Shown: positions 1 through 7,085 of the stretch, one piece after another | Layout of the letters: the number at the start of each line of letters is the position of its first letter | Position numbering within the stretch: position 1 is the first letter of the stretch | NCBI RefSeq assembly: GCF_013204855.1 | Contig: NZ_JABMKZ010000006.1 | Location: forward strand, 124,001 to 188,000 | Length of the DNA stretch: 64,000 nucleotides | Direction: 5' to 3' | DNA from: Paenibacillus alba | Lineage (GTDB): Bacteria > Bacillota > Bacilli > Paenibacillales > NBRC-103111 | Position numbers and translations under genes: made by a program | Notes under the pieces: model-generated | What the model was told of the DNA's origin: nothing | Seen by the model: only the letters and a program-made list of their open reading frames with translations | Databases searched by the model: none

Positions 1-1
1 C

Positions 2-907
2 GAAACCCATCAACGCTTCGGCGGTGTTGTGCCAGAGGTCGCTTCCCGCAAGCATGTGGAGTCTATCACATGGATGCTCGAGGAAGCCGTCCAAGAAGCA
101 GGCATTTCGCTGCAGGAGCTGTCTGCGATTGCCGTAACAGAGGGACCGGGATTGATTGGGGCCTTGTTAGTCGGTGTTGTCGCAGGCAAAGCGCTTGCCT
201 GCGCTCTGGATCTCCCGCTGATTGGTGTGCACCATATTGCGGGACATATTTATGCGAATCAACTGGTGCATGAGCTCGAGTATCCGTTGATCTCGCTCGT
301 GGTGTCCGGCGGACACACTGAGTTGATTCTCATGGAAGGGCCGGGCCAGTTCCGCATCATCGGGCGTACGCGCGATGATGCGGCTGGCGAGGCCTACGAC
401 AAAATCGCCCGCGCCATGGGCCTGCCTTACCCGGGCGGACCGCACGTAGATCGGCTGGCACAGGAAGCCGAATCCGAAATCAAGCTGCCTCGCTCCTGGC
501 TCGAGGCAGACTCCTACGACTTCAGCTTCAGCGGCTTGAAATCCGCTGTGCTGAACGTCGTCAACCAAAGCAAGATGCGCGGCGAGGCCGTTCAAGTGGC
601 GCAGATTGCCAAGGGCTTCCAAGCCTCCGTCATCGACGTGCTTGTGGAGAAGGCTAGTCGCGCCGTGCGGGAATACGGCGCGAAGCAGCTGCTGCTCGCG
701 GGCGGTGTCGCCGCGAACAAAGGGCTGCGCAGCAGGCTGGCCGAGCGCTGCGAGCAGCTGAATGTGCCGCTGCTGGTGCCGCCGCTGGGCCTCTGCACGG
801 ACAACGCTGCGATGATAGGCGCAGCCGCTTTCCTAAAGTGGGACAAGCAGGAGTTCGACTCGATGGAGCTGAAAGCCGAGCCGCAGCTCAAGCTCGAAGA
901 GTGGTAG
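2..907 (+). CDS. tsaD: tRNA N6-threonylcarbamoyladenosine transferase TsaD, 5'-truncated by the window
   Basis: TsaD transfers the threonylcarbamoyl group from TC-AMP to A37 of ANN-decoding tRNAs, working in the cytoplasm with TsaB and TsaE. The reading frame is open from base 2, and the first codons read as the conserved FGGVVPEVASRKH segment, so only about 35-40 N-terminal residues lie outside the window. Visible family features are the metal-binding HIAGH, the VSGGHTEL segment, the YDFSFSGLK segment and the C-terminal LAGGVAANKGLR and CTDNAAMIG motifs. The last third is clearly richer in GC than the start. It precedes the T-box leaders but lies upstream of their promoter and so is not controlled by them. 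Identification is very secure. Confidence 0.96.
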   Translation, partial: ETHQRFGGVVPEVASRKHVESITWMLEEAVQEAGISLQELSAIAVTEGPGLIGALLVGVVAGKALACALDLPLIGVHHIAGHIYANQLVHELEYPLISLVVSGGHTELILMEGPGQFRIIGRTRDDAAGEAYDKIARAMGLPYPGGPHVDRLAQEAESEIKLPRSWLEADSYDFSFSGLKSAVLNVVNQSKMRGEAVQVAQIAKGFQASVIDVLVEKASRAVREYGAKQLLLAGGVAANKGLRSRLAERCEQLNVPLLVPPLGLCTDNAAMIGAAAFLKWDKQEFDSMELKAEPQLKLEEW

Positions 908-947
908 GAGCAGGAAAAGCAATAAAATAAATTTTCAGATAACGGTA

Positions 948-976
948 TTGACTTTGCCAAAATGGCATATTATAAT
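948..976 (+). promoter_or_regulatory. Vegetative (sigma-A) promoter of the T-box/leuA transcript
   Basis: TTGACT at 948-953 and TATAAT at 971-976 are separated by exactly 17 bases, a near-consensus sigma-A promoter. The T-box leader begins about 25-30 bases downstream, which fits this promoter driving the leader, the methyltransferase gene and leuA. Confidence 0.85.
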
Positions 977-1000
977 CACAATCAATACTTTCAAACGCAA

Positions 1001-1266
1001 CGAACGGGAATAGTAAGGATGAACAGTTTCGCTCAGAGAGCTGTGCGCTTGGTGAAAGCACAGACGAAACAGAACCTGAACTCGCCCGGGAGCGGTAAGG
1101 CTGATAAGGATGCCAAGGATCCAGCACCCAAGTAGGTCTTGACGGTTGACCCCCGTGATCAGGTACATGAGTGGTTTCGAGTGTAGCAGCTCGGATCAAT
1201 TAGAGTGGTACCACGGTAGGTTCAAGCCTGTCGTCTCTTATATAAGAGATGGCAGGCTTTTTTGGT
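1001..1266 (+). promoter_or_regulatory. T-box riboswitch 1 (predicted leucine, CTC specifier)
   Basis: A T-box leader senses uncharged tRNA and lets transcription pass the terminator when the cognate amino acid is scarce. Seen here: the AGTA-containing stem I start near 1011, a specifier segment reading CTGAACTCGC with CTC (Leu) at 1081-1083, the T-box sequence AGAGTGGTACCACGG at 1202-1216, and an intrinsic terminator (GCCTGTC...GGCAGGC plus T-run) at about 1226-1265. The T-box carries A where most family members have G in GGTACCGCG. The CTC specifier is inferred by position and by the leuA gene downstream. Confidence 0.88.
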
Positions 1267-1299
1267 TGTTCTGAAATGAACAAAATATAACATAAACGC

Positions 1300-1583
1300 A
1301 ATGAACAAGAGTAGTAAGGGCTCACTGGATCGGTACAGAAAGCTGCGGGTTGATGCGACGCAGACCGTGAAATCCCTGAACTCGCTTGGAAGCGGTCCTC
1401 CTGAGCAGCAGCAATACGAAGCTGTTAGGGAGGAACGGATGACCTCCGTGATCAGGTGATGCAGCTGGCAGCAACCTTGCTGACTGCATCTGAGGTGGGC
1501 TCCGTGACTCGGAGTCAACAAGAGTGGTACCGCGCTGGGTGAAGACCCGTCGTCTCTTATGTGGAGATGACGGGTCTTTTTGT
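1300..1583 (+). promoter_or_regulatory. T-box riboswitch 2 (predicted leucine, CTC specifier)
   Basis: A second complete T-box leader lies directly after the terminator of the first. It has the AGTA element near 1311, the same CTGAACTCGC specifier context with CTC at 1381-1383, the T-box AGAGTGGTACCGCG at 1521-1534, and a terminator (GACCCGTC...GACGGGTC plus T-run) at 1544-1581. The methyltransferase start codon follows 31 bases later. Transcripts from the promoter at 948 must pass both switches. No convincing separate promoter was seen between them. Confidence 0.9.
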
Positions 1584-1614
1584 CGTTTGCGAATCGACTT
1601 AAGGGGGAAGCGCC

Positions 1615-2427
1615 ATGGATGAAGTGATCCAATACTACAGCAGATTTGATGAATGGGGACGACTCGACAGAGAGCCTGTTGAATTTATGGTCAACTGGCA
1701 CTACATCAGAAGCTTTCTGCCGCAGAATGGGCATATTTTAGACAATGGCGCAGGCCCTGGCAAATATGCCGCTGCTTTAGCCCAGTGTGGTTATGAGGTT
1801 ACGTTAACGGACCTTACGCCCAAGCTCGTAGAAATGGCCGCAGCCAAAATGAGCGAATTAAACCTTGCCGCACATTTCAACGACTTCCACATCGCAGATG
1901 CCCGGAATTTGAACATGTTGGATGATGAGCAATTTGATGCCTCGTTGATGCTGGGACCGTTATATCATTTGCAAAAACAAGAAGATCGTGAGTCTGCCGT
2001 GCATGAACTGCATCGTGTTACCAAAAGCGGCGGTTTCATCTTCGTCGCATTCATGACAAGGATAAGACATATCATGACTTCACTCGCAGCCCCTCAGCAT
2101 TGGAAACCGAATGACAAGATGAACGCGATTAAAGCATTCTCTCAAACCGGCACATTCAATCATGCGGACGAAGGCAGATTCACCGGCGCTTATTTCTATG
2201 AAATTGATGAAATTAAGCCTTTTATGGAATCACATGGCTTCCAAAGTCTTAAGCTAATTGGCTCATCAAGCATAGCGGGAGCTTTCAAGTCAGAGCAATT
2301 CGACTACTGGCGATCTCAGGGAGAAGAAGAATTCAATGAAATGCTGGATACGATTTATGCGATGGCTGAAAGTCCATATGTGTTAGGCGTATCCTCCCAT
2401 TTGATGTATATCGGCAGAAAACTGTAA
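1615..2427 (+). CDS. Class I SAM-dependent methyltransferase
   Basis: This 270-aa protein has a Rossmann-type methyltransferase core. Motif I is ILDNGAGPGKY at residues 41-51, followed by an acidic strand end (LTDLTPKLVEMA) and a motif IV-like FDASLMLGPLYHL segment. The substrate is unknown; the C-terminal half shows no diagnostic domain. The ATG has a strong GGGGGA ribosome binding site. It sits between a tandem leucine T-box and leuA, with 48 bases to leuA, so it should be co-transcribed and induced on leucine starvation. That is unusual for a gene with no evident role in leucine synthesis. Methyltransferase fold is sure; function is not. Confidence 0.88.
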   Translation: MDEVIQYYSRFDEWGRLDREPVEFMVNWHYIRSFLPQNGHILDNGAGPGKYAAALAQCGYEVTLTDLTPKLVEMAAAKMSELNLAAHFNDFHIADARNLNMLDDEQFDASLMLGPLYHLQKQEDRESAVHELHRVTKSGGFIFVAFMTRIRHIMTSLAAPQHWKPNDKMNAIKAFSQTGTFNHADEGRFTGAYFYEIDEIKPFMESHGFQSLKLIGSSSIAGAFKSEQFDYWRSQGEEEFNEMLDTIYAMAESPYVLGVSSHLMYIGRKL

Positions 2428-2475
2428 CCAAACTTTAGCCAGCCCACTGGCCCCAAACCTAAGGAGGAAGTAACA

Positions 2476-4041
2476 ATGGAAACTAACAATAATCGACGCA
2501 TTCGCATTTTTGACACAACACTGAGAGATGGTGAGCAAGCACCTGGCGCATCCCTGTACCCGGAAGAGAAAATTCGCATCGCGAGACAGTTGGCCAAAAT
2601 GGGTGTAGATACCATTGAGCCGGGTTTCCCGATCTCGAGTCCAGGGGATTTCCAAGCGGTTCAGCAAATCTCACGCGAGCTGCACACGGTAGAAATTTGC
2701 GGCTTCGCAAGAGCGATGAAGGCGGATATCGACGCTGCGGTCAAAGCGACCGAAGATGCAGCCTCACGCCGAATTCACATGTTCCTATCCTCGTCGGATA
2801 TCCATCTGGATTTCCAACTGCGCAAATCCCGTCAGCAAGTGGTCGAGATGGCTCGTTCGATGGTTGGTTATGCGAAGCAATTCGTGGACCGTATCGAATT
2901 CTCACCGATGGATGCAACGCGAACTGGGGATGAATTCCTCTTTGAAGTGCTGGAAGCGGTCATTGCGGAAGGAGCTACGATTCTGAATATCCCAGATACC
3001 GTAGGTTATGCCCTGCCGGAAGAATACGGAGCGATGTTCCGCAGAGTGCGTCAAAGTGTCAGAGGCGGCGATACGGTCGAATACAGCGCGCATTGCCACA
3101 ATGACCTTGGTCTAGCGGTTGCGAACAGTCTTGCTGCCATTGCAGCCGGGGTCACGCATGTCGAAGTCACGGTGAACGGCGTAGGGGAACGTGCTGGGAA
3201 TTGCTCACTTGAAGAGCTGGTAATGGCGATTGAGACTCGTAAACATACGATGGGCGTAGAAACAGGCATTGTGCCTAGTGAGATTTTTAACACGTCCAAA
3301 ATGATCAGCCGCATCATGGGCTTCCCGATTGCTTATAACAAGCCAATTGTCGGTCGCAATGCGTTCCAGCATGAAGCAGGCATCCACCAAGACGGACTGC
3401 TGAAGAACCGCAATACCTATGAAATTATGGATCCGGAGAAGCTGGGCATTCCGCGTTCAATGATCATTCTTGGCAAACATTCAGGCCGTCATGCCCTGAA
3501 GCATCGCGTAGGCCAGTTCGGAATCGAGCTGACCGGAGAAGAGCTGGAAAGCCTGTACACCCGTTTCAAAGAGAAAGCAGACGAGCAAAAAATGGTGACA
3601 GACGATCAACTGATGGAACTTGTGGGTTCAACCGTAGATGGGCAAATGGAGCCATTCTCGCTGGTCCATGTACAGCTTGTTTCCAATAGTGATAGTGAGC
3701 GAGTTGCTTCCGTTTCCGTTAGGGACAATCAGACTGGAGTAGAAAAAGCGTTTTCCGGGACTGGAGAAGGCCCGATCGAAGCGATCGTACAAAGTCTGCG
3801 CCAAGCGATTCCAATGGAAGTGGATTTCTCCGACCTGGAGCTTCATTCGTTATCCACAGGTGAAAAAGCAACCGGAGAAGCAGAGGTAACCATCTCTGTA
3901 GGCGGCCAAACGTACAAGAATACAGGAATTGATCAGGATGTTCTTGTTGCTGTGGCGAAAGCTTTTATCTCGGCTTGCAATCAAGCCATTCGGATGCAAA
4001 GGCAGCCGGCAGAAACAACGGAGACAACGACAGCTTCTTAA
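2476..4041 (+). CDS. leuA: 2-isopropylmalate synthase
   Basis: LeuA condenses acetyl-CoA with 2-oxoisovalerate, the committed step of leucine synthesis. The 521-aa length is that of the full bacterial form. The HMGL-like TIM barrel begins with FDTTLRDGEQAPG (residues 12-24); the metal-binding AHCHNDLGLA lies near residue 204, followed by GVGERAGNCSLEE and the RNAFQHEAGIHQDG segment. The C-terminal part from about residue 370 is the leucine-binding regulatory domain, so feedback inhibition is expected in addition to T-box control. A perfect AAGGAGGA site precedes the ATG. The rest of the leucine operon (leuBCD, ilv) is not in this window. Confidence 0.96.
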   Translation: METNNNRRIRIFDTTLRDGEQAPGASLYPEEKIRIARQLAKMGVDTIEPGFPISSPGDFQAVQQISRELHTVEICGFARAMKADIDAAVKATEDAASRRIHMFLSSSDIHLDFQLRKSRQQVVEMARSMVGYAKQFVDRIEFSPMDATRTGDEFLFEVLEAVIAEGATILNIPDTVGYALPEEYGAMFRRVRQSVRGGDTVEYSAHCHNDLGLAVANSLAAIAAGVTHVEVTVNGVGERAGNCSLEELVMAIETRKHTMGVETGIVPSEIFNTSKMISRIMGFPIAYNKPIVGRNAFQHEAGIHQDGLLKNRNTYEIMDPEKLGIPRSMIILGKHSGRHALKHRVGQFGIELTGEELESLYTRFKEKADEQKMVTDDQLMELVGSTVDGQMEPFSLVHVQLVSNSDSERVASVSVRDNQTGVEKAFSGTGEGPIEAIVQSLRQAIPMEVDFSDLELHSLSTGEKATGEAEVTISVGGQTYKNTGIDQDVLVAVAKAFISACNQAIRMQRQPAETTETTTAS

Positions 4042-4077
4042 ACAAAGCTTTATCTTAAATTGTAAGAAAACTTAGAT

Positions 4078-4296
4078 ATATACACAGCTTGTGAGCAAGG
4101 TTATACACATGCCCTGTGGACAATGTGCATAACTAGTGGAAAACCAGATTTGCCAACGGTTTCAAAGGGTGAAAGAAAAGAATAACTTTTTCACAAATTT
4201 TTGTGGACAATGTGGATAAGTGTGTGGAAAACAATAGAAAAGTGCAGAGGGGGGCGGTTTTCGCCTCTCTTTTTTTGTGGATAACGATGTGGATAA
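4078..4296 (+). other. DnaA-box cluster in the leuA downstream intergenic region
   Basis: The 363-base gap 4042-4404 holds five exact TTATNCACA boxes on either strand: 4101-4109, 4124-4132, 4211-4219, 4276-4284 and 4288-4296. It also holds single-mismatch boxes at 4078-4086, 4115-4123, 4202-4210 and 4223-4231. Several are paired end to end. This density is far above chance and looks like a DnaA-binding cluster outside oriC. Its role (titration of DnaA or local transcription control) is inference. Confidence 0.75.
4245..4276 (+). terminator. Probable terminator of the leuA transcript
   Basis: A hairpin with arms AGAGG and CCTCT around a GC-rich loop is followed by a run of eight or more T. 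It lies between DnaA boxes of the cluster, so DnaA binding and termination overlap physically. Confidence 0.65.
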
Positions 4297-4404
4297 GAAT
4301 TAGGTGCTCTAGATAAACCTTCTTAAATTGTCGGAACAATCCGTCGGTGGATACTTTTATGCTTGCTGGAAAATGCTAAAAGCAAAAACGGTGGAGATTA
4401 ACGT

Positions 4405-6810
4405 ATGCAATGGAAGAAAATAACCTGTATTGTGGGTATCTTAACTATTTTATTGGAGTTGTCCACAAGCGCGGAGGGAATGGGGGCTCAAAATGAGCCA
4501 GCCATCCACAAACAAGATTCATCCAAACAGGTGACGGTGGTTTCGATACCTAGCCTCTCTTTTCTGGAGCTGCGATCAGAGCAACTGGCCAAGCTGCCTT
4601 ATTTTCGTCAAGTGACGGAGAAAGGGGGGATTGGAGCCATGAATATACGAACAGCGAATCGAGGGATGCGCGATGTGTATCTCTCTTTAGGTGCGGGCGA
4701 ACCATCAGTGGGCATTGCGGACGTGCAGGCTTTTGCAGCCAAGGAAAGCTGGAGGGGTGCTCCCATATTGGATGTAAGAAAACGCTATGTTGGCAGTAAT
4801 ATAGGAGAAGCTAGTCCTAGAAGCGAAGCGGATTTGCTGATCGTACCCGATATAGTCAGGCTGCAGCGGCTGAACAGGAAGCTGACTTATGGACCTGGGC
4901 TGCTTGGCAGTCTATTGAAGGAATATGGCATTCATCGTTCTGTGATCGGGAACAGTGATTGGGGCAAGAGAACGACGATAGAGGAGGATAAAACACGGCG
5001 ATACAGTCCGATGATGCTCATGGATTCAGATGGTTATGTGGATAGTGGATTTATCGGAAATGAAATCATGACCTCAGCTGTGGATAGACCTTATGGCATA
5101 GCTACCGCTTATGCACAATTGCTTGCATTAGGGGGCAAAAGTGAGAAACCAAGCCTTCAGCTTATTGAACTGGCTGATTTGAATAGGCTTTATGCGGATA
5201 AGGCCCATTATTCTGAAGCCCGATTCGACGAGCTGAAGGGGCAAATTTTAAAAGAGATGGACGAGTGGCTTGGTCAGCGGATAGCCAGAATGACAGATCG
5301 GGAGAGCATTTGGATTTTCTCACCGGAGGTGCATAGTGAAGCGGCTAAAAGCAAAGCGTATTTGTCCCCGCTCCTTCACTACACGGTGGATTCTCAAGCG
5401 GGAATTCTTGTTTCGGATTCAACACGCAGACCGGGTGTGGTTACGGCATCTGATTTTACAAGTACGCTGATTGATGAATTTAATATCCCTCTACCGTCGG
5501 GGCTTAATGGGATTCCTTTATCCACCATGAGAAAGGCGAATGCTCTGGCGGGACTTGAGAAGGAGCTCAGCAGTATGCAGACGATTTATCGGAGCCGCCC
5601 TCTGCTTTTGTATCCCTTTGTGACGTGTGAAATGGTTGTTTTACTTGTCGGCTTGCTGTATGTCCTATGGATGAAAAAAAAGGCGGCAGATTCACAGCGA
5701 GCCGAGGAGTGGAAAGGTGCCATGCCTGGGCGAAAAGTCGTGCATACGTTGCTCTACTCTCTGCTTGTAGCGCCAGCAGTTATGCTGCTTTTGGGATTGT
5801 TGGTGCTTCCTTTGACGAATGCACTGGGGGTAGAAGGCGCGATCTTATGGATGATCGTTCTTTTTATCGTGGGCTGTTTGCTTTGTTCTATTTTTCTGGA
5901 AAAATGGCCGCTATCCTCAGGCATGATCTGGCTGGCCTATGGCACGGTTTGGCTGCTCATGGTGGATGTCTGCACGGGCTCGCATGCGATGAAATATTCG
6001 CTGCTGGGCTATGACCCGATGATAGGCGCCCGCTACTATGGCATCGGGAATGAATATATGGGCGTGCTGATTGGCGCCCTTGTGCTTGCGGTGACGGCGG
6101 CTTTGCAGCGCCGTCATGATGCTTTGAGTCCCGCGCTGCGGGGCAGGGGGCTTGGGGCTGTGACTGTGCGCGCGGCTGCGCCGATCGCGTGCTTTTTGCT
6201 TGTGACGGGCTGCCTGGCGGCACCGTCACTTGGCGCGAACGCGGGCGGCGCGTTGAGCGCCGCGGTTGCCTTCGGCGTAGCCGGCGTGTACTGCTTCGCC
6301 GGCGAACGCTGGCGCGAGCTGCGCTTAGGCAGGGGCGCTGCCCTGCTGACTGTGCTGCTCGCGCTTGGGTTTGGGGCGCTGTGGCTGCTCAACAGCGCTG
6401 ATTCTCCCGCGGCTGCCGCGCGGGAGAGCCATGTTGGGCGCGCGTTCCACGCGCTGCGCGCCGGGCAGCTCGATCAGATCGGACATCTGATCGAGCGCAA
6501 GCTGCGGATGAACGTGCATCTGCTGCGGGCATCCGCGTGGAGCAAGGTCCTCATCACGAGCCTCTTCGTGATGGCCGTGCTGGTGCTGCGTCCTAGCGGC
6601 CGACTCCGCGTATGGCAAAACAAAAACCCGTACTGGATGTACGGGTTCTCAGCAAATATGATCGGAGCCATCGCAGCGCTGCTGCTGAATGACTCCGGCA
6701 TTGTTGCGGCTGCGACGATGATCATTTTCGTCGCGGTGCCGATGCTGCTCCTGCGTTTGCAGGAGCTGGAGGCGGAGATAGAGACGGGTCCTCAAATCCA
6801 GCAACAATAA
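4405..6810 (+). CDS. Large membrane protein with alkaline-phosphatase-like extracellular domain
   Basis: This 801-aa protein starts with a signal peptide (about residues 1-25), followed by an extracytoplasmic domain to about residue 390 and then around nine membrane helices. The ectodomain ends with a TLIDEFNIPLPSGLNGIPL-type stretch, as at the end of sulfatase/alkaline-phosphatase-fold enzymes, but I see no clear metal-ligand set, so it may be inactive. Conserved-looking motifs in the membrane part are YYGIGNEYMG (about 542) and LLNDSGIVAAA (about 760). The coding segment from about 6000 to 6600 is far more GC-rich than the first half. I do not recognise a named family; a role in envelope polymer metabolism is a guess. 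Confidence 0.7.
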   Translation: MQWKKITCIVGILTILLELSTSAEGMGAQNEPAIHKQDSSKQVTVVSIPSLSFLELRSEQLAKLPYFRQVTEKGGIGAMNIRTANRGMRDVYLSLGAGEPSVGIADVQAFAAKESWRGAPILDVRKRYVGSNIGEASPRSEADLLIVPDIVRLQRLNRKLTYGPGLLGSLLKEYGIHRSVIGNSDWGKRTTIEEDKTRRYSPMMLMDSDGYVDSGFIGNEIMTSAVDRPYGIATAYAQLLALGGKSEKPSLQLIELADLNRLYADKAHYSEARFDELKGQILKEMDEWLGQRIARMTDRESIWIFSPEVHSEAAKSKAYLSPLLHYTVDSQAGILVSDSTRRPGVVTASDFTSTLIDEFNIPLPSGLNGIPLSTMRKANALAGLEKELSSMQTIYRSRPLLLYPFVTCEMVVLLVGLLYVLWMKKKAADSQRAEEWKGAMPGRKVVHTLLYSLLVAPAVMLLLGLLVLPLTNALGVEGAILWMIVLFIVGCLLCSIFLEKWPLSSGMIWLAYGTVWLLMVDVCTGSHAMKYSLLGYDPMIGARYYGIGNEYMGVLIGALVLAVTAALQRRHDALSPALRGRGLGAVTVRAAAPIACFLLVTGCLAAPSLGANAGGALSAAVAFGVAGVYCFAGERWRELRLGRGAALLTVLLALGFGALWLLNSADSPAAAARESHVGRAFHALRAGQLDQIGHLIERKLRMNVHLLRASAWSKVLITSLFVMAVLVLRPSGRLRVWQNKNPYWMYGFSANMIGAIAALLLNDSGIVAAATMIIFVAVPMLLLRLQELEAEIETGPQIQQQ

Positions 6811-7076
6811 GGCTGTTCCACAGCCCTAAGTAGCAGCAATTGAGCATTTACCACTCCCATAGAGCCGAAAAACAGCCTTATCAGAGATCAAATTCGCTGA
6901 AATTAGTTAATTCCACATCAATAAGGCTGTTCCACAGCCCTAAGTAGCAGCAATTGAGCATTACCACTCCCATAGAGCCGAAAAACAGCCTTATCAGAAA
7001 CCAACACTCTGAATATAGCTATATCTAGCAAGCAATAAGCTTGTTTAACAGCCCTAAGCACCAGCAATTGAGCATA
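6806..7076 (+). repeat. Three-copy interspersed repeat with terminal inverted repeats
   Basis: Two nearly identical units of about 79 bp (6806-6884 and 6920-6998) and a third, shorter and diverged unit (7034-7076) fill the gap between the membrane-protein gene and the convergent ABC-F gene. Each full unit opens with ATAAGGCTGTT and closes with its exact complement AACAGCCTTAT; an internal GGCTGTTCCACAGCC hairpin competes with that pairing. The TAA stop of the membrane-protein gene lies inside unit 1. The layout suggests a palindromic REP/MITE-like family or a structured transcript end. Confidence 0.75.
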
Positions 7077-7085
7077 CGCACCCAA

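Noticed and set aside
888-1199. Leftward open frames across the tsaD end and T-box leader
   Set aside because: They run antisense through structured leader RNA, lack family similarity and have poor starts; the T-box features explain the sequence.
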